Shown: positions 1 to 8,626 of the stretch, in pieces
How positions within the stretch are numbered: position 1 is the first letter of the stretch
How the letters are laid out: each line of letters opens with the position of its first letter
Position numbers and translations under genes: made by a program
Source: Actinacidiphila alni
GTDB lineage: Bacteria; Actinomycetota; Actinomycetes; Streptomycetales; Streptomycetaceae
Direction: 5' to 3'
Assembly: GCF_900112845.1 (NCBI RefSeq)
Contig: NZ_FONG01000001.1
Location: 620,001-684,000 of the forward strand
DNA length: 64,000 nucleotides
The notes under the pieces: model-generated
The model's input: the letters and a program-made list of their open reading frames with translations, nothing else
Databases searched by the model: none
What the model was told of the DNA's origin: nothing

Positions 1-1071
1 AGCTCCGCCACCGTCAGCAACGTGGTCACCGACCTCGTCGCCGACGGCCTGGTCGCCGAGGCGGGACTGCTCGACTCCGACGGCGGGCGCCCGCGCACGC
101 TGCTCGAAGTGCGGCCCGGATACGCCCAGGTGGCGGGCGTCGACATCGGCGAGACCCATGTCCAGGTCGGGCTGTTCGACTGGACCCTGGACACCCTCGC
201 CACCGCCACCTATCCGATGGACACCGGCCGCCCCGACCCCGGCGTGCTCGCCGGCCTCGTCACCACGGGCATCGAGGAGGTCACCGCCAAGGCCGGCGCC
301 GACCCGGCCGCCCTGCTCGGCGTCGGCGTCGGCGTCCCCGGCGCCGTCCGCCCCGACGGCGCGGTCCACGCGCCGACCCTCGGCTGGTCCGGCGTGCCCT
401 TCGACGCCCTGCTGCGACCGCACATCGCGGCCCCCCTGCACCTGGACAACTGCGCCCGCACCCTCGGCCAGGCCGAGATGTGGCGGGGCGCGGGGCGCGG
501 CGCCGACCGCGCCATCGTCGCGCTCCTGGCGGTCGGTGTGGGCGCCGCGGTCGCCACCGGCACGCCCGGCGGCGTCGCCAGCACCACCAGCGAATGGGGC
601 CACACCGTCGTCGAGGCGGGCGGCGCCCCCTGCCGCTGCGGCTCCCGCGGCTGCCTGGAGGCGTACGTCGGAGCCGAGGCGATCCTCGACCACTACGGCA
701 GCCTGCCCGGCGCCCCCGAACTGCGCGGCGGCGGCACCGAGGCCAAGGTCGCGGCCCTGGTCGCCGACGCCGCCCGCCCCGGCGCCGCCGCCGACACCGT
801 CCGGTGGACGGCCGAATACCTCGGCATCGGCATCGCGAACCTCATCAATCTGCTCAGCCCGGACCGGGTGGTCCTCTCCGGCTGGGTCAGCGGCGCCATG
901 GGCCCGGCGATGCTCCCGGCGGTCCGCGACGCGGTCCGCCGGCACGCGCTGGACTACCTGGCGGCCGGCACCGTCCTGGAGCTGGGCCGGCTGGGCCCGG
1001 ACGCGGTCGCCCTGGGCGCCGCGACGCTGCCGGTGCACGGGCTGCTGGCGGCGGGGGAGCGGACCGGCTGA
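1..1071 (+). CDS. ROK-family transcriptional regulator (5' end outside window)
   Basis: The reading frame is open from base 1, so the start and most of the winged-helix domain lie upstream. The first visible residues (SSATVSNVVTDLVADGLV) look like the recognition helix and wing. A ROK sugar-binding domain follows, with the glycine-rich stretch GVGVGVPGAV and the zinc-binding signature CRCGSRGCLE typical of ROK proteins. ROK regulators sense sugars or sugar phosphates. The gene is followed by a candidate promoter/operator and by an aldehyde dehydrogenase/sugar ABC transporter operon, so local control of that operon is the likely role. The inducer cannot be read from sequence. Confidence 0.9.
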   Translation, partial: SSATVSNVVTDLVADGLVAEAGLLDSDGGRPRTLLEVRPGYAQVAGVDIGETHVQVGLFDWTLDTLATATYPMDTGRPDPGVLAGLVTTGIEEVTAKAGADPAALLGVGVGVPGAVRPDGAVHAPTLGWSGVPFDALLRPHIAAPLHLDNCARTLGQAEMWRGAGRGADRAIVALLAVGVGAAVATGTPGGVASTTSEWGHTVVEAGGAPCRCGSRGCLEAYVGAEAILDHYGSLPGAPELRGGGTEAKVAALVADAARPGAAADTVRWTAEYLGIGIANLINLLSPDRVVLSGWVSGAMGPAMLPAVRDAVRRHALDYLAAGTVLELGRLGPDAVALGAATLPVHGLLAAGERTG

Positions 1072-1141
1072 GGGGCGCGCCCCCTCCTCCCGCGGTCCCG
1101 GCGTCCTCCGGAAGCGTTCCGAAAAAACCTTGCGCGACGGA

Positions 1142-1174
1142 TTGACCGCCCATCGATCGCTACTTAGTTTAAGT
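1142..1174 (+). promoter_or_regulatory. Promoter with overlapping inverted-repeat operator
   Basis: A -35 box TTGACC (1142-1147) is followed after 17 bp by a -10 box TAGTTT (1165-1170). A perfect inverted repeat, ACTTA-GTT-TAAGT (1162-1174), covers the -10 box. It sits 61 bp before the aldehyde dehydrogenase start and just after the ROK gene, a natural position for repression by that regulator. The regulator assignment is inferred. Confidence 0.65.
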
Positions 1175-1234
1175 CCGAGAAAAAGACGGGCCGGGTGTTC
1201 GGCACCGCCCTCTTCGGAACACGTGGGAGCACGC

Positions 1235-2671
1235 ATGGCGTTGGGTCCCGGCGACGGCCGGCTGTACATCGACGGAGAGTTCACCCCCGCGGCCTCGGGC
1301 CGGACCGGGGTGGTGGAGGAGAAGGCGACCGGCCGCCCGATCGGCAGCTACGCGCTGGGCGCGGCCGAGGACGTGGAACGGGCCGTGGCGGCCGCGCGGG
1401 CGGCGCAGCCCGGATGGGCCGAGCTGTCGGCGCCCGCGCGCGCCGGACATCTGCGCGCGCTGTGCGGATACCTGGAGCAGCGGTACGCGGAACTGGTCGA
1501 GCAGAGCATGCGCGAGACCGGCGGCGTCCGCGCCAAGGCGGAGGACGAAGTCGGCACCAGTATCCGGCAGTTGGCGCTGTCGGCGGTGCAGGTGAGCGAG
1601 AACGCGGGCGACATCCTGCCGCCGTACAAGGCGGGCAAGCTGTCGCTGTCACGGACCGTGCCGCTGGGTGTACTGGGGCTGATCACCCCGTGGAACTACC
1701 CGATGAATCTGGCGATGCGGGCCCTCGCGCCGGGCCTGGCCTTCGGCAACACCGTGGTGCTCAAGCCCGCGGAGCTGACCCCGGTGATCGGCGGACAGGT
1801 GCTCGCGGAGGCGGCGGCGCACGCGGGACTGCCGCCGGGCGTGCTCAATGTGGTGACCGGCGACGGCCCGGACGCCGGCTGGGCGCTGGCGCGCCACCAG
1901 GGCGTGGACATGCTGGACTTCACCGGTTCGCGCGAGGTCGGCCTGGCGATCAGCCGGGCCGCGGCCGGTGAACTGCGCGACATCCGCCTGGAATTGGGCG
2001 GCAGCAATGCCTTCGTGGTGCTCGACGACGCCGACGTGGAGCTGGCCGCCGACTGCGCGATGGTCGCGTCCCTGGAATTCCAGGGGCAGACATGCATCAG
2101 CGCCTCGCGGCACATCGTGCAGCGGTCGGTAGCCGACGCGTACACCGAGGCGATCACCCGGCGGGCTGCTGCACTGAAGGTCGGCGACCCGTTCGACCCC
2201 GGCAACGCGCTGGGCCCGCTGATCAGCCCGGCGCAAAGGGACCGGCTGCACCGCACGATCGTGGAGCCGTCACTGGCCATGGGCGCGCGGCTGGTGACCG
2301 GCGGGACGTACGAGGGGCTGTTCTACCGGCCGACCGTGCTGGCCGACGTCACACCGGCGATGCCCGCCTTCCGCGAGGAAGTCTTCGGGCCGGTGCTGCC
2401 GGTGACGGTGGTGGACACCCAGGAGGAGGCCGTCGCGCTCACCAACGGCCTTCCCATGCTGATGAATTCGGTCTTCACCCGGGATCTGATCCGCGGCCTG
2501 TCGGTCGCCGAGCGGCTGCAGGCGGGCGAGGTGCACGTCAACGACGCGCACGCCCGGCACGGCGCGGAGAACCAGATGCCCGGCTTCACGCGGCGGCAGT
2601 GGATCGGCCTCCAGCGGACCCCGTTGCACCTTCCCGACTGGGCCACCGCGCCCGCGACACGAGAGAGCTGA
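1235..2671 (+). CDS. NAD(P)-dependent aldehyde dehydrogenase
   Basis: 478 residues, the usual length for the ALDH superfamily. The catalytic cysteine is C287 (in GQTCIS) and the general base is E253 (in LELGG), with the normal spacing of 34. TPWNYP and FTGSREVG are the cofactor-binding segments. The ATG start is chosen because GTGGGAG lies just upstream and the N-terminus then begins in the conserved region. It oxidises an aldehyde to the acid. It is the first gene of an apparent operon with a sugar-type ABC importer, suggesting oxidation of an imported sugar-derived aldehyde. The exact substrate is unknown; the sequence resembles the benzaldehyde/betaine-aldehyde branch. Confidence 0.9.
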   Translation: MALGPGDGRLYIDGEFTPAASGRTGVVEEKATGRPIGSYALGAAEDVERAVAAARAAQPGWAELSAPARAGHLRALCGYLEQRYAELVEQSMRETGGVRAKAEDEVGTSIRQLALSAVQVSENAGDILPPYKAGKLSLSRTVPLGVLGLITPWNYPMNLAMRALAPGLAFGNTVVLKPAELTPVIGGQVLAEAAAHAGLPPGVLNVVTGDGPDAGWALARHQGVDMLDFTGSREVGLAISRAAAGELRDIRLELGGSNAFVVLDDADVELAADCAMVASLEFQGQTCISASRHIVQRSVADAYTEAITRRAAALKVGDPFDPGNALGPLISPAQRDRLHRTIVEPSLAMGARLVTGGTYEGLFYRPTVLADVTPAMPAFREEVFGPVLPVTVVDTQEEAVALTNGLPMLMNSVFTRDLIRGLSVAERLQAGEVHVNDAHARHGAENQMPGFTRRQWIGLQRTPLHLPDWATAPATRES

Positions 2672-2676
2672 CAACC

Positions 2677-4011
2677 ATGGGCATCATCGAGGAAAGACGT
2701 GCTGCCGCCGTCCTGCTGGCGGCCGGACTGCTGGTGACGACGGCGGCGTGCGGCGGCGGCTCGGACAAGAAGTCCGACGACGGGACGGGGACACCCGCGG
2801 CCAAGGACAAGGGCAAGACCGTCGAACTGAGCTTCTGGGACTGGGACCCCAACATGGACAAGGTGGTCGCCAAGTGGAACGCGGCGCACCCCGGGATCCA
2901 TGTGAAGCTGTCGAACCCGGCGGGCGGCGACCAGTTGGTGGCCAAGATGATCACGGCGCACGAGGCGAAGAACGGCCCGGACATCGCCAAGGTCGAGTAC
3001 CAGTCGCTGCCCGCGCTGGTCTCCAAGGGCGTGGTGCGGGACATCACCGAGTACACCAAGGACACCGTCGGCAAATTCGACCAACCCACCCTGAAGAGCA
3101 CGGTGTTCGAGGGCAAGGTGTACGGCATCCCGCAGGACGTCGCGCCGCTGATGCTGTTCTACCGGGCGGACCTGTTCAAGAAGTACGGGCTGGCCGTGCC
3201 GACGACCTGGGAGCAGTACGCGGCGGAGGCGAAGACGCTGCGGAGCAAGGCGCCCAAGTCCTATCTGACCAACTTCGACGCGGCCGACCCCGGCTGGTTC
3301 ACCGGGCTCGCCCAGCAGGCCGGCGCCGACTGGTGGACCACCAGCGGCACGACGTGGAAGGTCGACATCGCCGGCGCCGCGACCGCGAAGGTGGCGAACT
3401 ACTGGCAGGGCCTGGTGGACGACGGCACCATCGCCAAGAATCCGTCCTTCAGCCCGCAGTGGAACAAGCAGATGAACGACGGCACGCTGCTCACCTGGAT
3501 CTCCGGCGCCTGGGCGCCCGCGCAGATCGGCGGCATCGCGCCCGCCACCAAGGGCAAGTGGGCGGTCGCCCCGCTGCCGGCGTGGACCGCGGGCGACGCC
3601 ACCACGGGCATCTGGGGCGGCTCCGCGACGACCGTCACCAGCGACTCCGAGCACCCGGCGGAGGCCGCGGAATTCGCGTCCTGGCTCAACACGGACGACG
3701 CGGCGGTCACCGAACAGGTCAAGCAGATCAATGTCTACCCGGCGGCCACCGCGGGCCGTTCGCTGCCCGTGCTCCAGGCCGCGCCCGCCTTCTTCCCCAA
3801 CCAGCCGGACTTCTACGCGCAGGTGAAGAAGGTCGCGCCGAGCGCCCGCAGCTTCCAGATGTGGGGCCCGAACGTCACGGTGACCTTCACCGGCTACACC
3901 GACAACTTCGGCAAGGCGCTGCAGAACGGCAGTTCGTTCACCGGGGCGCTGTCCGCGATGCAGAACGCCACCGTCGCGGACATGAAGAAGCTCGGATTCA
4001 CGGTCGGCTGA
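2677..4011 (+). CDS. ABC transporter sugar-binding lipoprotein
   Basis: 444-residue family-1 solute-binding protein. The N-terminus has ERR followed by a hydrophobic stretch and a lipobox-like TTAAC, so it is probably a membrane-anchored lipoprotein, possibly Tat-exported because of the twin arginine. The mature part has typical features: LSFWDWDPN at the start, a PDIAKVEY strand, and WISGAWAP. It begins 5 bp after the aldehyde dehydrogenase stop and its stop overlaps the next start (TGATG). It captures a carbohydrate outside the cell for the two permeases that follow. Confidence 0.9.
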   Translation: MGIIEERRAAAVLLAAGLLVTTAACGGGSDKKSDDGTGTPAAKDKGKTVELSFWDWDPNMDKVVAKWNAAHPGIHVKLSNPAGGDQLVAKMITAHEAKNGPDIAKVEYQSLPALVSKGVVRDITEYTKDTVGKFDQPTLKSTVFEGKVYGIPQDVAPLMLFYRADLFKKYGLAVPTTWEQYAAEAKTLRSKAPKSYLTNFDAADPGWFTGLAQQAGADWWTTSGTTWKVDIAGAATAKVANYWQGLVDDGTIAKNPSFSPQWNKQMNDGTLLTWISGAWAPAQIGGIAPATKGKWAVAPLPAWTAGDATTGIWGGSATTVTSDSEHPAEAAEFASWLNTDDAAVTEQVKQINVYPAATAGRSLPVLQAAPAFFPNQPDFYAQVKKVAPSARSFQMWGPNVTVTFTGYTDNFGKALQNGSSFTGALSAMQNATVADMKKLGFTVG

Positions 4012-4907
4012 TGGCACGCCGGAGAACTGCCGCGCGCGGGACCGGCGGGTTCCCGTACCTGCTGGTCCTGCCCGCCGTCCTGCTCTTCGCCGCCTTCGTG
4101 GTGGCGCCCGGGGTGTACGCGCTGCTGCTGAGCTTCCAGCGCCGCAAGGTCAACGGCGGCCTGCTCGGCGGCGGCACCCACACCGTATGGGCCGGACTGG
4201 CCAACTACCGTGATGTGCTGGGCGATTCCGACCTGTGGTCGGGGGTCGGGCGGATGCTGGTGCTGGGTGCGATCACCGTGCCGGGCACCGTGTTCTTCGC
4301 GCTGCTGTTCGCGGTGCTGCTTGACATGGAAAGGACCCGGCTCAAGCGGGTCACCCGGCTGACGATCTTCCTGCCGTACGCGGTGCCCGGCGTGATCGCC
4401 TCGCTGATGTGGGGCTTCCTCTACCTGCCCGCGACCAGCCCGATCGGCGGCGACCGGGTGGACTTCTTCGGGAGCACCGCGGTGTTCTTCTCGGTCGCCA
4501 ATGTGGCCGTGTGGGGCGCCGTCGGCTTCAACATGATCGTGATCTACACGGCACTGCGCGCCCTGCCCGCCGAACTCTACGAGTCGGCGCGGCTGGACGG
4601 CGCCACCGAGTGGCAGATCGTGCTGCGGATCAAGGTGCCGCTGGTGATGCCGGCCGTGGTGATGTGCTGCCTGTTCACGGTGCTCGCCGCGCTCCAGGTG
4701 TTCAACGAGCCCAACACCCTCAAGCCGCTGTCCAACGCCGTCACGTCGACCTGGGTGCCGCTGATGAAGATCTACGACGACGCCTTCGGCAACTCCGACA
4801 TCCACACGGCGGCGGCCACGTCCGTGGTGCTGACCGTCGCGGCGCTCGCCGTCTCCTTCGTGACCGCCCGCGTCATCCAGTCCCGGGTCCAGCAGGAGGC
4901 CAAGTGA
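4011..4907 (+). CDS. ABC transporter permease, MalF type
   Basis: 298 residues with about six membrane helices. The EAA loop (ELYESARLDGATEWQ, with a conserved glycine) that contacts the ATPase is present. The start overlaps the stop of the binding-protein gene by one base, implying translational coupling. It forms the import channel with the next permease. No ATP-binding gene is present in this operon; in Streptomyces such importers are usually energised by the shared ATPase MsiK, which would be encoded elsewhere. Confidence 0.92.
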   Translation: MARRRTAARGTGGFPYLLVLPAVLLFAAFVVAPGVYALLLSFQRRKVNGGLLGGGTHTVWAGLANYRDVLGDSDLWSGVGRMLVLGAITVPGTVFFALLFAVLLDMERTRLKRVTRLTIFLPYAVPGVIASLMWGFLYLPATSPIGGDRVDFFGSTAVFFSVANVAVWGAVGFNMIVIYTALRALPAELYESARLDGATEWQIVLRIKVPLVMPAVVMCCLFTVLAALQVFNEPNTLKPLSNAVTSTWVPLMKIYDDAFGNSDIHTAAATSVVLTVAALAVSFVTARVIQSRVQQEAK

Positions 4908-5797
4908 CCGCCGCGCCCGCGCGGGCGCCGCAGCTGGACCCCGCGGGCGGCGCCCCGAAGCCGCGCCGAAAGGTCGCGCTCCTCCCTACCACCGCGCTGG
5001 TGCTCGGCGCGCTCTACTGCGTCGTGCCGACGCTGTGGATCCTGATCGCGGCCACCAAATCGCGTACGAAACTGTTCTCCACCGCCACCTACGTCCCCTC
5101 GCTCGACCTCGGGATCTGGCACAACATCAAGGACCTGACGGACTATCAGGACGGCATCTTCTGGCGCTGGATGCTCAACAGCTTCTTCTACGCGGCGGTC
5201 GGCGGCCTGCTGGCCTCCTTCGTCTCCGCCGCCACCGGGTACGCGCTCGCCAAATACGCCTTCCGCGGCCGTACCGCCCTGTTCAACACCATCCTCGCGG
5301 GCGTGCTGCTGCCGCAGATCGTGCTGGCGGTGCCGCAGTATCTGCTGCTGTCCAAGGTCGGCATGACGGACAGTCTGATCGGCGTGCTGCTCCCGCAGTT
5401 GTTCAATCCGTACGGCATCTACCTCTGCCGGATCTACGCGGCCTCCGCCGTGCCGGACTCGCTGTTGGAAGCGGGACGGATCGACGGCGCGGGCGAGGCG
5501 CGGCTGTTCTTCTCGGTGGGGCTCCGGCTGATGGGCCCGGGGCTCGTCACCGTCTTCCTGCTCCAGTTCATCGCGATCTGGAACAACTTCCTGCTGCCGT
5601 ACGTGATGCTCACCAGCGACGACAAATTCCCGCTCACCGTGGGCCTGTACAGCCTGCTGCGGCACGGCGCCGACGAGGCGTCGCTGTACTCGCTGGTGGT
5701 GACCGGCACCCTGCTGTCGGTCGTCCCCGTGATCGCGCTCTTCCTGTCGCTCCAGCGATTCTGGCGGATCGACCTGGTGACGGGAGCGCTCAAGTAG
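4904..5797 (+). CDS. ABC transporter permease, MalG type
   Basis: 297 residues. A GTG start overlaps the previous gene by 4 bp (GTGA) and is preceded by AGGAGG. Six predicted membrane spans follow a basic, proline-rich cytoplasmic N-terminus. The EAA motif is SLLEAGRIDGAGEARLFF. It is the last gene of the ALDH-importer operon and is followed by a strong hairpin. It pairs with the upstream permease to carry the sugar released by the binding protein. Confidence 0.92.
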   Translation: MTAAPARAPQLDPAGGAPKPRRKVALLPTTALVLGALYCVVPTLWILIAATKSRTKLFSTATYVPSLDLGIWHNIKDLTDYQDGIFWRWMLNSFFYAAVGGLLASFVSAATGYALAKYAFRGRTALFNTILAGVLLPQIVLAVPQYLLLSKVGMTDSLIGVLLPQLFNPYGIYLCRIYAASAVPDSLLEAGRIDGAGEARLFFSVGLRLMGPGLVTVFLLQFIAIWNNFLLPYVMLTSDDKFPLTVGLYSLLRHGADEASLYSLVVTGTLLSVVPVIALFLSLQRFWRIDLVTGALK

Positions 5798-5830
5798 GGC
5801 CCGCGGCTCGCGCCTGTGCCGGGGGTCCAA

Positions 5831-5869
5831 CCCTTGTGCGGGCTTCATTACTTGAAGCCCGCACAAGGG
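5831..5869. terminator. Perfect 17-bp hairpin after the ABC operon
   Basis: Arms 5831-5847 and 5853-5869 are perfectly complementary around the loop TTACT. The position, 33 bp past the last permease stop, fits a rho-independent-type terminator without a U tract, as is common in Streptomyces. A promoter-like sequence begins directly after it. Confidence 0.75.
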
Positions 5870-5870
5870 A

Positions 5871-5900
5871 TTGACGCCGCCGCGCCATGAGGAGTTAATT
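5871..5900 (+). promoter_or_regulatory. Possible endoglucanase promoter
   Basis: TTGACG (5871-5876) and TTAATT (5895-5900) are separated by 18 bp, just downstream of the terminator hairpin and 15 bp upstream of the CebR box. A CebR repressor bound there would sit in the early transcribed region. This is pattern-based only. Confidence 0.45.
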
Positions 5901-5914
5901 CTTCTGATTGGTCG

Positions 5915-5928
5915 TGGGAGCGCTCCCA
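5915..5928. promoter_or_regulatory. CebR box (cellobiose-responsive operator)
   Basis: TGGGAGCGCTCCCA is a perfect 14-bp palindrome identical to the operator known for CebR, the LacI-family repressor of Streptomyces cellulose-utilisation genes that is released by cellobiose. It lies 72 bp upstream of a GH6 endoglucanase gene, the expected target type. The cebR gene itself was not recognised in this window. Confidence 0.93.
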
Positions 5929-6000
5929 TACCCGTGCTCGCACGCGCGCTCCCGAGCCGTGTCCGTACCGTCGCAGCGTCCGAACGAGGAGTCCCCCCGC

Positions 6001-7206
6001 ATGCCCGCACGCGTCAGCGCACGTACCGCCCGTACGCTCACCGCCGCCGTGGCCACCGCCGCGCTGGCCGCACTCGCCGTCGCCCCGGCGCAGGCGACGA
6101 CCGCCCACCGGCCGGGCGGTGAGCGACGGCCGCCCGCCGCGCTCTACACGCCGCCCGCCAACGCGGACGCCAACCGGCAGATCGTGGATCTGCTGCGGCA
6201 CGGGAAGCTCAGGGACGCCGCCGGGGTGCTGGCGATGACGCTGACCCCGCAGGCCGTCTGGTACGGCGACGGGACGCCCGCGCAGGTGGAGTCCTCGGTC
6301 CGCGCCACTGTCACCGACGCGGCCCGCAAGCACGCCCTGCCGGTGCTCGCGCTCTACAACATCCCCGGCCGCGACTGCGCCCAGTACTCGGCGGGCGGCG
6401 CCGCGAACACCGCGGAGTACGAGGCGTGGATCGACGCCGTACGGCGCGGCATCGGCGACCGGCCCGCCACCGTGATCCTGGAACCGGACTCGCTGGCGCT
6501 GCTCCCCGCGGACTGCGGCGCCGACGACGCCCAGGGCAGCCTGACCGCCGCGCGCTACACCGAAATCCACTACGCCGTCGAGGCGTTGGAGCCGCTCGCG
6601 GGCACCAAGGTCTATCTGGACGCCGGCCACAGCGGCTGGCACAGCGTCAACGACATCGTGCCCAGGCTCGCCGAGGCGGGTATCGCGGACGCCAGCGGCT
6701 TCTTCCTCAATATCTCCAACTACCGCTCGGACAGCGAACTGGCCTGGTACGGCAAGCTCATCTCGTCCTGCCTGGCCTACACGGCGACGGGCGGCGCGGC
6801 GGCCGACTGCCCCAATCAGTTCTGGCCGGTCAACGACGCCCAGGGCTGGCTCGACGCGCATGTGCACACCGCGCCGTCCGCGATGAAGCACTTCGTCACC
6901 GACACCAGCCGCAACGGCCAGGGCCCGTGGACACCGCCGGCCGGTGTCTACAGCGACGCGCAGGACTGGTGCAACCCGCCCGGACGGGGTCTTGGTGCCC
7001 GGCCGACCCTGAACACCGGTGATCCGCTGCTCGACGCGAAGCTCTGGGTGAAGATCCCGGGCGAGTCCGACGGCCAGTGCACCCGCGGCACCGCGGGCCC
7101 GAACGATCCGGAGCGCGGCTACCCGGATCCGGCGGCGGGCGCGTGGTTCACGCAGCAGGCCCTGGAGCTCGTGCACGACGCCAACCCGCCGCTGCTGCCG
7201 CACTGA
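6001..7206 (+). CDS. Secreted GH6 endo-1,4-beta-glucanase
   Basis: 401 residues. Residues 1-32 are a signal peptide (MPARVSARTARTLTAAVATA, ending near AQA). The rest is one glycoside hydrolase family 6 domain. Both family signatures are seen: ALYNIPGRDC with D125, and VILEPDSLALL with the probable catalytic acid D163. No carbohydrate-binding module is attached, unlike many Streptomyces cellulases, so it may act on soluble or accessible glucan. The ATG at 6001 is preferred over an upstream in-frame GTG at 5908 because GAGGAG precedes it and a signal peptide begins there. The upstream CebR box predicts induction by cellobiose. Confidence 0.93.
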   Translation: MPARVSARTARTLTAAVATAALAALAVAPAQATTAHRPGGERRPPAALYTPPANADANRQIVDLLRHGKLRDAAGVLAMTLTPQAVWYGDGTPAQVESSVRATVTDAARKHALPVLALYNIPGRDCAQYSAGGAANTAEYEAWIDAVRRGIGDRPATVILEPDSLALLPADCGADDAQGSLTAARYTEIHYAVEALEPLAGTKVYLDAGHSGWHSVNDIVPRLAEAGIADASGFFLNISNYRSDSELAWYGKLISSCLAYTATGGAAADCPNQFWPVNDAQGWLDAHVHTAPSAMKHFVTDTSRNGQGPWTPPAGVYSDAQDWCNPPGRGLGARPTLNTGDPLLDAKLWVKIPGESDGQCTRGTAGPNDPERGYPDPAAGAWFTQQALELVHDANPPLLPH

Positions 7207-7213
7207 GACCGCC

Positions 7214-7270
7214 GGCCGCTCTCCCCGCCACCGCGCTCTCCCCGCTCGCGGCAGGGCGGGGAGAGCGGCC
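7214..7270. terminator. Bidirectional terminator between endoglucanase and yceI genes
   Basis: A perfect 16-bp stem (7214-7229 with 7255-7270) closes a 25-nt loop. It lies between two convergent genes, 8 bp past the endoglucanase stop. Confidence 0.8.
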
Positions 7271-7302
7271 GTGCGCCGCACCCCGCGTGCGGCCGGACGT
7301 CG

Positions 7303-7872
7303 TCAGGCGTCGTCGCGGGTGAAGCGGGCCGTCACATTGATCGTGGCCGGACCCCTGAGCATGCCGAGCTGATTCCACGTCATGCCGAATTCGGCGCGGT
7401 CCACGGAGACTTCGGCCTCCAGCGTGACGGCGTCGGCGGCGGCCGACAGGACGCGGGCGGGGAAGGCGAGGGCCAAGGTCTTCTCGCGGACGGTGAGTTC
7501 GCCGGTCACGGTCACGGCGTCACCCTCGCCGGGCGTCACGCTCGTGGCGGTGAAGGCGAAGGACGGGTGCGCGTCGGCGGCGAAGAAATCGGCCGAGCGC
7601 AGGTGGGTGTCGCGCTTGGCGTTCTTGGTGTCGAGGGTGGCCGCCTCGATCGTCAGCGTCCCGCGCCCGGTCCCGTCGGGCAGCACCTCGCCCGCGCCGG
7701 ATATCCCGGTGAACACCCCCGAGACGGTCGCCAGCCCCCAGAAGGTCTTGCTGCGGAAGCGCACCGCCGACGCGGCCGGGTCCAGTGTCCAGCGCCCGGC
7801 GCCGACGACGGCGGTGGGGCGGGCGGAGTCCGGTGCGCCCGAGGCGCCCGAGGTGTCGGTGGTGTTCGGCAC
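7303..7872 (-). CDS. YceI-family lipocalin-like protein
   Basis: 189 residues, GTG start preceded on the minus strand by AGGAAAGGAACC. The YceI beta-barrel hallmarks are present: WTLDPAASAVRF near the start, KRDTHLRSADFF in the middle and VDRAEFGMTWN near the end. YceI proteins bind isoprenoid or fatty amide ligands in a hydrophobic barrel. No signal peptide is visible, so it is probably cytoplasmic. It is divergent from a MarR regulator, with a large inverted repeat in between. Confidence 0.9.
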   Translation of the reverse strand: MPNTTDTSGASGAPDSARPTAVVGAGRWTLDPAASAVRFRSKTFWGLATVSGVFTGISGAGEVLPDGTGRGTLTIEAATLDTKNAKRDTHLRSADFFAADAHPSFAFTATSVTPGEGDAVTVTGELTVREKTLALAFPARVLSAAADAVTLEAEVSVDRAEFGMTWNQLGMLRGPATINVTARFTRDDA

Positions 7873-7952
7873 GGTGGTTCCTTTCCTGGGACCGGCGGGG
7901 GGAACGGGTGACTGCGCCGCCGATGTGATTGAGCCTTCAAAAGGCTACCAGA

Positions 7953-7976
7953 TATTAGCTCGCCAGCGAGATAATA
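7953..7976. promoter_or_regulatory. Inverted-repeat operator between yceI and marR
   Basis: A 24-bp imperfect palindrome has arms TATTAgCTCGC (7953-7963) and GCGAGaTAATA (7966-7976) around CA, with one mismatched pair. It is unusually AT-rich for this genome. A smaller hairpin AGCCTT-CAA-AAGGCT (7932-7946) lies 6 bp away. The size and position fit a MarR dimer site controlling both divergent genes. Confidence 0.7.
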
Positions 7977-8101
7977 ACGGTGAAGGTACCCTGGAATCCG
8001 GCCGCCGGGCCCCATGGTCCGACGGCCTCACCAGGGACAACGCCGATCGGGCGCCGAGGACGACAGCGCCGGCGGCACCACGGACCACGGGAGCGCGGGG
8101 C

Positions 8102-8626
8102 ATGGCGGAGGCAGCGGGGGACGGGGACGGACGCGCCGCGCACGACGGCGCGACGGCGGCGGACGAGGCGTGTCCGAACGCGCGTGAGCTGGCCCTGCTC
8201 CACCAATGGCACGCCCTGCACACTGGTGTGCGGCGGCTCAACGACGGCCTGCTCGCCGATGTCGAGCAGCAGGCGGGCCTCGCCCCCTCGTCCTTCCAGG
8301 CCCTGCTCTTCCTGATGACCGCGCCCGGCCAGGCCGCGCCGATGAACCAGCTCTCGCAGGCCCTCGGCTTCTCCACCGCGGGCACCACCAAGGTCGTCGA
8401 CCGGCTGGCGGAGGCGGGCCTGGTCGAGCGCCGGCCCTCCGCGGCCGACCGCCGGGTGATCTTCACCGCCCTCACGCCCGGCGGCGCCCGGAGCGTCCTG
8501 GCCGCCTCCCGCTCGCTGGCCGGGGCCGTACGGAGCCGGGTCGTCGAGCCACTCGGTGAGGACGTCTTCGCCTCCCTCGCCGCCGCCGTCGGCTCCCTCG
8601 ACCCCGAACCCGATGCCTGCGGCTGA
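8102..8626 (+). CDS. MarR-family transcriptional regulator
   Basis: 174 residues. A low-complexity N-terminal tail of about 30 residues precedes the MarR fold. The winged helix is clear: MNQLSQALGFSTAGTTKVVD (recognition region) followed by the wing RRPSAADRRVIFTALT. The ATG at 8102 is chosen because upstream sequence in this frame runs through the operator. It probably represses itself and the divergent yceI gene, released by a phenolic, lipid or oxidant ligand that cannot be identified. Confidence 0.88.
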   Translation: MAEAAGDGDGRAAHDGATAADEACPNARELALLHQWHALHTGVRRLNDGLLADVEQQAGLAPSSFQALLFLMTAPGQAAPMNQLSQALGFSTAGTTKVVDRLAEAGLVERRPSAADRRVIFTALTPGGARSVLAASRSLAGAVRSRVVEPLGEDVFASLAAAVGSLDPEPDACG

